From NCBI GenBank assembly GCA_037179385.1, contig CM074195.1, positions 26,000,087-26,064,086 on the forward strand: a stretch of 64,000 nucleotides of DNA, written 5' to 3'. The notes beneath the pieces were generated by a model. The model ran no database searches, was not told the origin of the DNA, and worked only from the letters and a program-made list of their open reading frames with translations. Each line of letters begins with the position of its first letter. The stretch's first letter is position 1. Below are positions 45,286-56,311 of the stretch, one piece after another. The DNA comes from Holothuria scabra (lineage: Eukaryota; Echinodermata; Holothuroidea; Aspidochirotida; Holothuriidae). The translations under genes were made by a program, and so were the position numbers.

Positions 45286-46424
45286 GAACCTTTGAAAGCT
45301 CTGTTCAGCAAAAATTCAAAACAACCAAACGGTGTGGTAATGGCTGTCTTGGGTATGTCACTGGGTTCGACTGGGATCTGGTGGTAGGCCCTGACTAAGT
45401 CTATCTTACTAAAAATCTTGGCACCGCTAAGATTGGCAGTGAAATCGTGAATGTGGGGGATTGGGTAAGTGTCGGGCACCGTGACTCTGTTAAGGGCCCT
45501 ATAATCCCCACAAGGGCGCCAATCACCAGTCTTTTTGGGTACCATGTGCAATGGTGAAGCCCAATTTCCCTGGGCAGGCCTAATTATACCAAGTTGGAGC
45601 ATTTGCTCGAACTCTTGTCTAGCAATCTTGAGTTTGTTAGGTGCTAGTCTTCTAGGCCTGGCAGTACATGGGGGACCCTTGGTGACAATATGATGGGTCA
45701 CCGAGTGCTTAATTCCAGTATCCCTATAGTTTGGTCTAGTGAGTTGGGGGTACTGGTTCAATAACCTATGGTATTGGGTCTCTTCCGACACCAGTGAGTA
45801 TGTAGGGGTCGGGGATGGTAATTTAGAGGGCACTCCTTTGATGTGCAAGGAGGTGACCAAATCAACCAGCCTACGTCCTCTGACGTCAACCAATAGATTA
45901 AAGTGCCCCAGGAAATCAGCACCTAATATTGCACATTGAACATCAGCGATGGTAAAAATCCAGCTGAATGTACGCCTTAAGCCTAAATCGATCGTAAATG
46001 ACTTTTGCCCGTACGTCTTAATAACCGATTTGTTTGCAGCCTGAAGTGAATAGGTAGAAGCTTGCTTCTTACTAAACTTCGATGCAGGCAATACACTGAT
46101 GTCTGCACCAGTATCAACTAAATATTTAGTGCCCGTAATACGGTCACGAACATAAAAATGACGGCTCTTAGCCGTTGACATAGAACTAAGGCCTTTGTCC
46201 TTAAAAAACTGATTTTTAGTTTTAGGTGGGCTATGCCCAGTTGAATCCTTTGCTGTAGGTTTGCTTAATTGAAATGCTAATGCTTCAACTTGCTTAGTAA
46301 GTTGGACTATTTGAGCGTCCAAAATATCTAACTCGGAGCATTGTGAGGTATTGACCACAGGCTGTGAGCCTACAGCAGACATAATGAATAATTGTAAGTA
46401 CTGGACAAAGAAAATTAAATACAA
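45270..46424 (-). CDS. pol: Gypsy-like gag remnant, aspartic protease and N-terminal RT
   Basis: 384 codons. Residues about 30-55 ([19 protein letters not shown]) resemble the heptad segment near the end of gag in related elements; the capsid core and zinc knuckle are absent. [12 protein letters not shown] (DTG at 104-106) is the protease active site and CAILGADFL follows. RT begins with [18 protein letters not shown] and [14 protein letters not shown] (first catalytic Asp, D342). The frame breaks after FGCFEF. Start at an internal Met (residue 15, MSAVGS) is as likely as the listed one. Only about 840 bp separate this ORF from the LTR, too little and too stop-ridden for gag. Confidence 0.85.
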   Translation of the reverse strand: MYLIFFVQYLQLFIMSAVGSQPVVNTSQCSELDILDAQIVQLTKQVEALAFQLSKPTAKDSTGHSPPKTKNQFFKDKGLSSMSTAKSRHFYVRDRITGTKYLVDTGADISVLPASKFSKKQASTYSLQAANKSVIKTYGQKSFTIDLGLRRTFSWIFTIADVQCAILGADFLGHFNLLVDVRGRRLVDLVTSLHIKGVPSKLPSPTPTYSLVSEETQYHRLLNQYPQLTRPNYRDTGIKHSVTHHIVTKGPPCTARPRRLAPNKLKIARQEFEQMLQLGIIRPAQGNWASPLHMVPKKTGDWRPCGDYRALNRVTVPDTYPIPHIHDFTANLSGAKIFSKIDLVRAYHQIPVEPSDIPKTAITTPFGCFEFLLNRAFKGSWMKF

Positions 46425-47239
46425 GTACTAATGTTGTAAAGTGGTAATTTGGTAATATATACAGGTAGTGATATATACAATGTACAGGTGAATGCTACTG
46501 TTGCTGAACTATCCTACTATCCCTTTAACAGGATGATAATGCAGCCATAACCACCCCTTTAAATTTGATAAAGGTGGCAAACAATCCGTCAAACAAGTGG
46601 GATAAGTTTGACTGGACTTTTCCTAAGTTCATGCTTCCCTTAAGCCGATAAAAATGACCGACAAATTTGAAGTTTACAAGGGTACCGTTACTTGAATGAT
46701 AATATGAGGTACCGGTTAGGTTTCAGGGCAAAGATACGACTAAATAATTGACCTTGTATATAATTAAGGTGGGCTAAATATTGTAGCTCAAATATCGTAG
46801 CACCGCTACGCAGGCTATAAATACTAAGTAAAATATTTGGCAGGTCGGAATTATGCACCCTAAGTCTGCTGTGAGTAGAAGGAGCAGACAATGCAGTAAA
46901 CCTAAAAACAGTTACAGCTCTTACTAACTTTAGGAGTATACAATAGGCTACAGTCTACGAGCGAAGGGATTGGAATTAACTACGTGAATAGGTAGCAGTA
47001 GCAAAATATTTAGGAATGTTTACAATGGTAAACGGGTGAGATAATAAGGATAACGAAGCCCTGTAGTGTAGTGAAAAGGCTTGTTGTATAACGTTAATGT
47101 GAAATGTATGTACAATAATGAATAACGTTATAAGTGAAATAGCTCGATGAAAATCTCGAAGACTTACAGTTGTAAAAATTGTTGACACGAGGTTGGTAAA
47201 CGGAGCTCAAAAATCGCTAGTTTCGTGATGTAAGTAAAA
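46425..47239 (-). other. Leader region of the Gypsy-like element, no gag
   Basis: About 815 bp between the primer binding site and the protease ORF. No ORF above 70 codons and no zinc-knuckle motif. A complete gag of the usual 300-400 codons is not here, so most of it has been lost. Confidence 0.7.
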
Positions 47240-47257
47240 CTTGTCTCGGGGTCACCA
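47240..47257 (-). promoter_or_regulatory. Primer binding site of the Gypsy-like element
   Basis: On the minus strand TGGTGACCCCGAGACAAG, starting four bases after the 5' LTR end. TGG pairs with the CCA end of a tRNA; the matching tRNA cannot be assigned by eye. Confidence 0.75.
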
Positions 47258-47261
47258 GTTT

Positions 47262-47755
47262 TGTGGAGGTGTTAGAGATAACAAATAGAGTTGGGTAGTC
47301 TCACCTCAGGTTGCTGTGTTCTGTGCAGCCCCGTCAATGCCGTTGAAACAATATGGCGTCACAACGGAACCTCGTGTCCTCGCGAACGAATCTTAGCTGT
47401 TGCAAAAGCGGCACTATGGCTCCACTCAACACTACATTCCCAAGTGTACAGTCCCAAGTAAAGTAATAAATGTCGAGCTGCCAGCTGCTGCCCGACTCAC
47501 GAGACTGTCCGTGTTGGTGGAACGAATAGGGTGCTTTTTACGTGCTTCGAAACGGACACGAGTAGTAGATGAAAATAGCTCCGAGATTTCAAGTGGTAGA
47601 CTTCTAGTAAAATGGCCTAGTTGGCTAAGTAATATTTCCACGAAGGTAGCTGGTTTCAGCGAAGCCGGTGGCTTACTTCAGCGTCCTTATGTTGTGGTTG
47701 GCTAGAGTAGTAGTAATCACTAGAAGTAGATGTTCCGCGTGCGAGAGCTAGAGTG
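47262..47755 (-). repeat. 5' LTR of the Gypsy-like element, truncated
   Basis: TGTGGAGGTG at its inner end. Collinear with 41312-41791 of the 3' LTR, with one extra 14-bp near-duplication (CATTCCCAAGTGTA). The outermost 168 bp of the full LTR, the U3 start where a promoter would lie, are missing, together with a short piece of LINE. Confidence 0.85.
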
Positions 47756-47760
47756 CTATG

Positions 47761-48191
47761 TTTTCTTAATAGACACGATGTTTTTTTATAAATTTCAGTT
47801 TGGTTTTCGGGAGGTGCATTCAACATCTCATGCTTTATTAGAAGTTGTAGACAACATCCGCGTAAATTTAGATAAGGGTTATAATGTCCTAGGGTTGTAT
47901 TTAGACCTCAAGAAAGCTTTTGACACTGTTGACCACGTGATACTATTACAAAAACTCCTACACTACGGTATTCGTGGCAAAGCTTACGATATTCTTTCTA
48001 GTTACTTATCGAATAGAAAGCAATGTACTTTTGTTAACGATTCCTATTCACACTATGCAGATATTACCACTGGAGTACCCAAAGGTTCCGTTTTAGGACC
48101 TCTGCTTTTTCTCATTTATGTTAATGATATTCACCATGCTGCCCCAAGGTATCAACTCGTCTTTTTGCCGACGATACAAACGTTTTTCTAG
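47761..48191 (+). pseudogene. LINE reverse transcriptase, central palm segment
   Basis: Resumes the LINE after the LTR element. Motifs QFGFREVHSTSHALLE, LYLDLKKAFDTVDH (first catalytic Asp) and TTGVPKGSVLGPLLFLIYVND are typical of CR1/Jockey-group RTs. Near 48156 the frame shifts by one base; the catalytic FADD follows in another frame at about 48164-48175, and this frame stops at 48189-48191. A T-run length change near 47771-47777 also disturbs the start. Confidence 0.88.
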
Positions 48192-49095
48192 CCAGTAAAG
48201 ACTGTTCACATTTGATTGAAATGGTTACCGATACACTAAGTCAATTAAAAATATGGTTTAATAACTTACCCTCCATGTCGATAAAACCTCCTTTACAATC
48301 TTTCATTCGAGAAAAAACTGTAATCATGCTTGCATTGATAGCTTTTGCTTCAGTGGTACCAGGATTAGGAAATCGAATTTTACAAAGTATTTAGGTTTAG
48401 TTATTGACGAAAATTTAACATGGAAACAGCATGTGAATGACTTACGCAATTCCCTCTTTAAATATATTGGTATTTTTTATCATATTAGTGTTATTCTTCC
48501 AGTTGATACTGCAGTTCAGATTTACTACTCTTTTATTTATTCTAGACTTACTTATGCTATTGAAGTCTATGGTACAGCCTGTGCTACTGTCCTTAAACCT
48601 CTCCAGACATTTCAAAATAGAATACTTAAGCTTCTCTTAAAGAAACCGAGACGGTTCAGTACAAATCAGTTGTATTTTGATTATAACATATTAAAAATCA
48701 AGGATATCCACAGGTCTCGCATGGGTGTAATCGTTTTTAAATATTGTAATGATATGCTACCGAAGGTATTATCTAATGTAATAAAGCCACCTAATGTAGC
48801 CCAATTCCCAATGCAGACCCGCCACAATTGCCTCTTTTCAGTAACCAATCACAAAACTTTACACGGCAAATTAGTTCTCCAAAATTATTGTTATAATGTT
48901 TGGCACAAACTTTCCCCTAGTGTTAGATCATGCCCTTCACTCCCTTCTTTTCAAAGGAATTTGAAATCTTTCCTTATAGTTACCATTAGCAAATATTTAG
49001 TTATTAGTCTCAAATCTCTTCACTTTGTCAAAAAGTTTTTTTTTTTTTTTTTTTTTTTGTTGTCATCATTTTGTCTATGTTTGTATGGTCACTAG
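48192..49095 (+). pseudogene. LINE RT thumb and C-terminal region, frameshifted
   Basis: First SHLIEMVTDTLSQLKIWFNNL, then after more frame changes the YLGLVIDENLTWKQHVNDL block and a 220-codon frame with YYSFIYSRLTYAIEVYG and NCLFSVTNHK. This order is usual downstream of LINE RT. An 18-base T run lies at 49037-49054. Confidence 0.82.
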
Positions 49096-49212
49096 CCTTG
49101 ATAATCTGTATTGTTTTTCTAGTGTCCATCATATGTACTTTGTTTTTAGTATTTGTTAAATTATACCTCTGTTGATGATTGTTGTACACATGAGAAATAA
49201 ATTGAATTGAAA

Positions 49213-49902
49213 AAAATATCCTCACATTTTAAAGAAGGAATGGTTTTCTCCAATGCATCAAATGCTCTTAAACAAGTTAGTAGAATCTTTATTTACAAAT
49301 TTTGCATTCCCACGGACATTAAATTTAAGGCCAGCCTGATCAAAGCAAAAGCAGAAGAGAAAAAAACATTTTTTGCCAATGTGGGGAAGTTATATAACCT
49401 CTGCTGCCCTGAAGTTCACTTTGAGTGGGCTTGAGGGCAGCCAAGTCCCTGGATTGATATCAATTACCAAATGCAGTTTATAGTCACGCAAGCATGAGCA
49501 AAGATAAGGAGATCAATTGTTCTGTCTGTTGAAGCAAACAAACACCCTGCTTGCTGAAAGCACAGGATTACAGGGGACCATTTTAGATTAGTTACGGTTT
49601 GTTAACTTCAAAGCACTTGTCCACCTCATATTGAAAACAAATCTAGTAACTTCGTTTGCTGATATCTTGAGAAATGCAAGTTCAGTTTGAATGCAAGTTT
49701 CACCAAAGTGTGTAGATTGAGTTTATTTTTACATGCTAGGGAGTTGCCACTCGGTTTCCCTTTGATTACGAGCTAGTGCAACATGGGATTTGCAGATATC
49801 GTGGAGTGATTAAGTAAGAATGGACTGCCGTATAAATGTTCTCACGACAACTTGTTACAAGGAAAAGGGGACAACGAATTTTATTATTAAGTGAACGGAA
49901 AT

Positions 49903-49940
<38 letters not shown>

Positions 49941-50990
49941 AGTTTATTGTCTAGATTATTCCTACCTGCGCTGCTCTACAAATTCCAAACCAACAGTCTC
50001 AGAATACCAAACGCAGTGAGGTACTGGTTTCAAACGATGTATTGTGGGAAAGAGATTCATTGTAGGAATAAAGTTGCATATAAAGTTGACTGCAGTCGTT
50101 TTCATTAACAAAGTTCTTTTTCTCTTCGAACGAGTTCCTTCGCGGCGGAATGATTTTTTTTTTTTTTTAATTTTGCATCATTGCCTCCCTAAGCTTGGAC
50201 AAGTTTCCTGGAAAAAAAACCCGTATAGTAAAACCTTCCAAACGTATTTCTAACGGTCTGATTTTTAATTATGGTGTCAAAACAGAAAATTTCAACAATT
50301 CGCCCCCAAATTTCGCAAGAAAAAAGAAAAAAAGAAAAACGATATTGGCAGTAAGACAGTAATTTTTAACCATACAGGTATCGATGTCATGTTTATGTTA
50401 AGTTGAATGTGAATCAGGGATTTGTGATATAAACAGCTCCCTGGTTTAATGTTTAAAAGAGGGAGGGCTAAATATTTACTAAAAGAAGGGTTTAAGGTTA
50501 TATCAAGTTTTGATATGTTAGAGGGGAACTTATTGCAAGCATTTTTGTGAAATATGTATTGAAATCCGATGTGTGGTTCTCAAGATATGAGCTTGTAAAG
50601 TTGTCACATTTTCAACAAATAGTGAACTTGAAGCAAGCACATATGACATCATATCCCCACATTTATGGACAGTCTTTTGTTTTTCTTTAAACTTTACAGC
50701 ATATTTTCTCCTCAACAGTCCCATATTTTCGAAAAGTGATTGCATGAGAATTTTTCAAACTTTGCAGTTCCCATGGGAAGGTCCTATTCCTATTAATACC
50801 AAGGTTAACACAACAGTCTAAAAAAAACAAAGCGAAACAAAGCGTTCGTTGTCGATGTGAGGAAGTGATATAACCTCTGCTGCCCTTAATCTCACTTTGG
50901 TACACATATCTAGTAACTTCATTTGCTAATATCTCGAAAACACATGAATGAAAATTTCACCACACTGAGAAGATGTAGTTCTTTTTTCAC
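49213..50990. repeat. Two diverged copies of an older repeat flanking the LINE
   Basis: 49330-49720 and 50670-50990 share TATATAACCTCTGCTGCCCT, ATCTAGTAACTTC and TTTGCTGATATCTTGAG blocks in the same order. Part of the same unit (GATGTGTGGTTTTCAAGAT; CATTTTCAAC; GACATCATAT) also stands left of the LINE at 39495-39580 and near 50567-50655. So the LINE inserted into a member of this family. Short ORFs inside have no motif. Confidence 0.7.
49904..49938. repeat. 35-base T tract
   Basis: Uninterrupted T run; a second T run lies at 50156-50168. May be the poly-A tail of a minus-strand retroelement but no body is recognisable next to it. Confidence 0.9.
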
Positions 50991-51881
50991 ATTTGAAAAC
51001 ATTTTTTTTTTTTCTTAAACTTCCCCTCAATAGACGCCTGCTTGCAATGGACCTTCCGACACTCATCCAAAATTTTGTAGTCAACCGTGGCCATCAGCAT
51101 GATGTGCATGTAAATATGTATTTCACAAGAAATGCCCTGAGACGTTTGTGGTTAACGCCTTAAAATCTTGCACAATACATATATTGACTGGTTTATTTCA
51201 TCTTGATTGGCCCTGGATGACTTTCAAAAGTCTCCTCATTTATTGGCGTCGTCAAATTACATTTTAATTACAGGGAAGGTACTCTCATAAAACAAATATC
51301 TATATGAGCTGGCTTGACCTTTAAATATTTTCCATAGTTTTTTATGAAGGAACTGGAGATCTTATGATACCTTCACGTTCGCTTCGAGTTTCATGATATC
51401 TTTGCTCCATCTGAAGATTCAGGTTACATATTTCATGGAGCGGACGTTCCACTCCCCACAATACATGCCTGTTTGTTGAAAGCATCTTAAAAGGCAGACG
51501 TATGAATCCAATTTGTTTCAGTTTCCTGCTTTAACCTGTCAAGTCTAACGACCAACGAAAGTCTTTTAGAAAATGGGGAAGGGTCTGCAATAAGAGTGGC
51601 TGAAACTCAGCTCTGATACTCTAACACGCAAAGATAGGCCGAAAAGGCGCAGATAAGACTTATTTTGTGATTTAGTGTCTTTAGCTCTTGTTCTTGAGGT
51701 GCCTGGGAGAGAACTTTGAAAAACGAATCGAAAATTTGCGACGAAGAGCAAAATAATACGGTGGTTACCGGCAGTCACAGATAATGGCACTTCTACAGAA
51801 ACCTATTTTTGAAAAGAAGGACCTACTCGATCATTTCGACTGCACCTTAGTTCTACTTTCGTATCTGGGTTTTTCTTTTCC
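50991..51881. other. Gene-free stretch
   Basis: No gene, terminal repeat or RNA recognised; a 74-codon minus-strand frame at 51566-51790 has no known motif. Confidence 0.4.
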
Positions 51882-51885
51882 TTGA

Positions 51886-53425
51886 AGGTCTGGTCCTCCC
51901 ACGCCAAACAGTTACAATTCTCCTTACCCTCTTACTTAAGCCCCTCCCACAACTGTTTAAACACCCCAAATCCTACCCAACAACAGTTTATTGTGTCAGA
52001 GTATAATTTATTATACTCTGACACAATAAACTTATTGTGTGAGTATACAAGACACAAATGTGTAATAAACAGAGCGGATATGCTGCAGAATCTCAATACT
52101 TTTCTTCGTGATCAATGGTAACCATGAAGCAGTGGAATGATGTGTTTAAGTTTTTCATGGTACAGCAGAAAAGAGCAAACATCCTTTTTGGTGATCAGGT
52201 ACATTATCATACATAAAAATGAAAAATTAACTTTCCGTATCACATAAAGTACAGTGTAGGTTGGTTGAGCTATTGTGGTGCATTGTTGTAATTCAAATAT
52301 TCATAGCAGAGATTTATAATATCCTGATACTGTACGTTTTTATGCTAAATATTGTGCTAAATATTGAAACGGTTAAAATCGAAAAGGTTGTCCATTAAAA
52401 CAAAAAATCAATAATGATACTTTTATACTTAAAGAAATGATCTTTGTAAAGCACACAAACACTACAAAGCACAAGTAATTATCCAGCTAGATGGAGATCA
52501 GACTTTATAAAAAAACAAACAAACAAACAAAAAAACAAAAAACAAACCAAACAAACAAAAAACTCATCAGTTCCAACAAAACAAGTTTTCCTACTACTAC
52601 TTCGTACTTCCCTACCTAGTTTTCCTTACATCAACCTCATATCTCTTATAATCTTACTGAAACCTCTTGATGAAGAGCACAACTTTTGAAGGTTGAGAGC
52701 TCTTGGCATCATGTTTAGAAGCTCAATCAACTGTAAACAAACTTCTCCACCGCAAGACAACGGCTGGGCAAACATCTTAGACTAGACAAGTTCATCTTAA
52801 CAGTTGCCCTATGCTTGACTTAACAGAGGCTTGGAGCCAAAGACAATATAAACTAAAACACACACAATTGCACCGCGGGAAAAAATGCACTGTGGGGAAA
52901 AAGGAGTATCAAACTGGCCAGAAATGACACTTTTCTTTTGCACAACTTTTCGACCACATTTTAGGGAAAAATAACTACGTTATCAACGTATCAGATTATC
53001 AAGTTAAAATTCTGACTATAAATATATTTCCATATTTATTTATTTTTTTATTTTCCACAACAATATTTACACATAGATAAAGTACAGACATGTAATTGAA
53101 AATACAAGTACATATAAATGAATACAAATAAATGAGTACAAATAAATGATTGTACAAAAGTATGCTCTACAAGATATTATGATCAGAATGTACCAAACAT
53201 GGCCATGCTGACAAGGATTTTAACTACAGCCAGCAACCGGCTAGTGTGACAATATCTCAACACATGTTATTTATTGAGAAAATAAAAACTCTCAGTACCG
53301 TACAGGTTGTGCAATATGAACTATGATATTTCGCATTATTTGGACTAGCTGTCAATCAAAGAGCTGAGTCAATTGAGAATTTCTGTTAACCCCTTCAAAA
53401 TTGTACGCGGTGAAGGATTGACCCT
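51886..53425. mobile_element. Long member of the AGGCCC/TTAA MITE family
   Basis: Ends AGGTCTGGTCCTCCCACGCC and GCGGTGAAGGATTGACCCT are imperfect inverted repeats related to the MITEs at 10103 and 56644. Flanks are TTGA (51882-51885) and TTGA (53426-53429). Internal TAAGCCCCTCCCACAACTGTTTAA matches the 10103 copy. It contains the palindrome 51986-52031 and an AAAC microsatellite (52509-52562), and is 1.2 kb longer than its relatives, so it is probably expanded by other insertions. Confidence 0.6.
51986..52031. repeat. Perfect 21-bp inverted repeat with 4-nt loop
   Basis: The arms from GTTTATTGTGTC to GAGTATAA and their reverse complement are separated by TTTA. Inside the 51886-53425 element. 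Confidence 0.95.
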
Positions 53426-54405
53426 TTGATGTGTGCTCTCTAAGGGAGCCAATGTCACCTGATAATTACACACATGACAATACGGGCCGATGCGCACTGT
53501 TAAACAAGAATTTCCTTACTGGTCAACAATTGAACTAGGCCTAATCCTCCCTATTGCATTCCCTTACTTTCAACAAAAATTTAATCGATACATTACAATG
53601 ACAACAGGAAATTCCAAGTTGAAAAGTGAGCATTCCCTGGAAAATAGGCATGGGATATTTAACGCAGCTCCTTACCTAACTTGACTTCCATCCTACTTGT
53701 CCATTTCCCACAGTTCCCCCTCCATAAGTGACATCAGTCATTCGTTGCCACAAAAGAGCTCGGCCCATATAGACATAGTGCACTGTGCTCCCTTATGTCG
53801 TTCAGCACCGTACGTAAATACAACACGGAGCAAGTTGGAGGTTAAGCCGAACGAAAAGAGGGGTCTCAGACTCTCAGTCCTATCTTACAGCAGGTTAAAA
53901 TAGCCAACTTCTACAGTCAACACAGGCATGATAGTTTACTGATCAAAACACACTGAAGGTATGTTTGTACATTGTAGATGGATCCACGGAATTTCCATGC
54001 AAAACTCATCTTTTGGAAGAGGTTGATGTAGGTGCCAGAGCGTCATTTTTATTCCGACGATTTGGAAGACTCGCACTTGTGCATAACCCCCATATCGAAT
54101 TACCAGAGTAAGTTTTTCCAGGCTGGTGACTGGGAAGAATCAAGGCGCAAGAAATGATAACAAGCGTTATTCCAGATTTCTTCTAAACAAGCGAGTAACG
54201 TCCCCGGAAAAATAAAAAAACTAACCACATCAAATATTATGGTCTGTCATGGTTAGTCCCTTTCTTGGCTAACTGCTGAAAAGAAGAACGGATTTGGTCT
54301 ACTGCCTATACACTCACATAATCTAAGACGGATGATCATTGGTACGTAGTGTGAGCGATGATACCAGACAGTACTAAATGAGCAACGCTAAGATTATTTC
54401 GTGTG
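53426..54405. other. Gene-free stretch
   Basis: No recognised element or gene. A TTGTAG followed by a short open frame near 53980 resembles an acceptor but the frame closes after about 14 codons. Confidence 0.4.
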
Positions 54406-54605
54406 TGGGCGGAACAGCGGACGTAGCACGCCCCGCATCAGCTTCAGGCCATTGACCCCGTTACCTTAAACTATTGTCTCTCTCGTTGTTGTTCCCGAAT
54501 TTTGGGGTAGTTACTCGCAGTTTCGAGCTCCGCGTGAAACAGTAAAGATGGATGACAGCCGCTCTCTCCGCCTGGGTCCATAAGAACCCAAACAACGGTA
54601 AAGGG
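54406..54605 (+). mobile_element. piggyBac-like MITE, copy 2 (left-truncated)
   Basis: Matches 8090-8285 from GTGGGCGGAA to CGGTAAAGGG, followed by TTAA at 54606-54609. The CCCTTTACC left end is missing. Confidence 0.8.
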
Positions 54606-55017
54606 TTAACTAAAAGCGGTAAACGTTGTCTTTGAAGTTAGTGAAATTCAATAACTGCCATCGAAGACCACCACCATCTTTTAGCACGTTGTGTTCAGTC
54701 TGGATATATTTTTTAAAATGCAAAGTGGGTGGTAGTCAGCTCAGGGACGTGTCACAATGTCCATCCAGTCTACGGGTCTGGTTATACCACTGCATAGTAA
54801 TTCGTTAGGTCTTCTGGCATTAATCTTGTGTAGGTACATGCATGAAGCCTCAAATACGAAACTCTGCCTAGTCAAGTAAAGCTAGTCTTATGTGGCAGAT
54901 AAGGTATGGTTCATGGTGCGAGAACTATCGGGTGGTATGCATCACAAATGTGATTAGCCTGGAAAGGTCGGCCATTAATGGGGTAAATCAGCTTCAATCT
55001 CCTTCACTTATCATCTG

Positions 55018-55225
55018 AGTGCAATTTCCAGGGACCGACTTCATGACTCCTGGCCGGGACATACCGAAGGCTTTAAAAATGGCAGCGTGGCATATCGTAG
55101 TTGGTGCTTACAGAAAGTTGTCAGAGGGAAGACAAGCCAGTGTCTGCCAGTCAGCCACAAATGGAAAACCGTGGTCGCCCGACTTCAACCAATCGTTTAG
55201 AAACTGAGCCGTAAAACTCTCATTC
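55018..55225 (+). mobile_element. SINE, copy 3 (body)
   Basis: Shares GGGACCGACTTCATGACTCC, TTTAAAAATGGCAGC, AAACCGTGGTCGCCCGACTT and GCCGTAAAACTC with the SINEs at 28198 and 28795. The pol III promoter part is not clear and the terminal CTAA repeat is eroded. Confidence 0.55.
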
Positions 55226-55449
55226 ACAGAAAATTACGAATTGTTTTCACGTACAAGTAAAAAAAGTAAGAAGATTATGGCTGGAAGACCCTAGCTATGG
55301 CCGACTAAATCTGACACTCATTTGCTTGTTCGGAATTGTCTTTAGCTTTGAGACATATGTCCGTGATCCAAAATGAATAAATTTATGAAAAACGAAAAGC
55401 AAATACGATATCCATTAACGCTATGCAGGCAAACAGATTTAATGACTTA

Positions 55450-56030
55450 AAATGTCTTATAGCTTCAACTTGAGCCTAGGAGAACAACTTTAAACTGATG
55501 TGGTGGCTAAATTAATCTTTACCCGTCTGGGTTACGTCGAGCATCGTTACATTATTAGTTTTTAATGTTACGCCTTTACACTTTAGTAAGGTTGACTTAC
55601 AGAGATGGTACACACCTTTCAAATCGTTCATTTTGTCTCATAGCAATGTGCCGTACAACCATTGAACTCAATTATGCAGTACGTTTTTCAAATGTTGAAT
55701 ATGCTGTTGTGGGACTCTTGAGGACTGTGCCAATGTATAGATTGATAAGCAGATCTTTCTTGCTTTGAAGTCTGAAGTCGTGAACGATGTCTGCTAGACT
55801 AAAGAAAAGCCGAGAACGACCAAGTATTTAAAAATTTAGTGGAAGACATCCATAGGCATATTTGTGTATAGAGGTCAACGTATGTTTTATTATTACCAAC
55901 ATTTATTATTCCTAAGATATTAGGGGTGATTTCATTTGTACAAAGTCAATGAAGAAATAATGAAGAAATATGTCCCTATAATCAAAAAATATCGTCGTAT
56001 TATTCCAATACTTTAATCTTAGAAATCCGA
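55450..56030 (+). repeat. Diverged copy of the collagen-like gene's 3' flank
   Basis: Blocks match 62680-63290 in the same order. For example AACGATGTCTGCTAGACTAAAG versus AATGATGTCTGTTACACTAAAG, GAGAACGACCAAGTATT versus AGAGCGTCCAAGTGTT, GTGGAAGACAT in both, and CGTATTATTCCAATA versus CGTATTATTAATCCAATA. No collagen-like coding sequence is found upstream of this copy; a SINE and a MITE relic are there instead. Confidence 0.6.
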
Positions 56031-56311
56031 AATCATGCGATCTGCTGTCCAAAGACGTAGAAAAACGTCTTGGTTTCAACATTTGAAGGTTTATAGATAA
56101 ACCATGGTGTACCGGTAACATTTGAGCAAGATTGTAAGACAGTTATAGCAACAGTCTCAGAGAGATCAAACCAAGGTTTTAGGTCCTTGAAATGGATTTC
56201 AAAAGTAATTTTTAAGGAAGAATAAAGCTGTTGTTAGTGTCGTTTTAAGATATTTACCCGTGAAGGCAGGAGAGCTTGTCTGTTCGAAGTCATCCTTTTT
56301 ATTTTTACCGT

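Larger units (their letters stand above)
41312..47755 (-). mobile_element. Gypsy/Ty3-like LTR retrotransposon, defective, inserted in the LINE
   Basis: On the minus strand: 5' LTR 47262-47755 (truncated), primer binding site, protease-RT ORF 45270-46424, RT-RNaseH-integrase ORF 43036-45285, polypurine tract, 3' LTR 41312-41959. The domain order PR-RT-RH-IN defines Ty3/Gypsy. The two LTRs differ by about four substitutions over 480 bp plus a 14-bp insertion, indicating a young insertion. Most of gag is absent, the RT core is interrupted by a small deletion, and the 3' third carries a ~1-kb tandem duplication. Candidate TSD TGTTT beside 41311 and 47759; the right junction is partly deleted. Confidence 0.9.
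39585..49212 (+). mobile_element. 5'-truncated non-LTR retrotransposon (CR1/L2/Jockey-like LINE), twice interrupted
   Basis: LINE pieces 39585-39627, 40186-41311 and about 47760-49212 read in order as the end of an APE endonuclease, a reverse transcriptase and a C-terminal region. The 3' end is AT-rich with ATAAATTGAATTGAAAAAAA. An older repeat flanks both sides (GACATCATAT at 39571-39580; ATATCCTCACATTT after 49212), so the target was itself repetitive DNA. The 5' part of the endonuclease and any ORF1 are missing. Insertions: a TTAA-type MITE (39628-40185) and a Gypsy-like element (41312-47755). Confidence 0.85.

Noticed and set aside
47746..47755. TAGAG beside both LTR outer limits as the target-site duplication
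   Set aside because: CTAGAGTG is present inside all three LTR copies, so it belongs to the LTR; the real right end is deleted.
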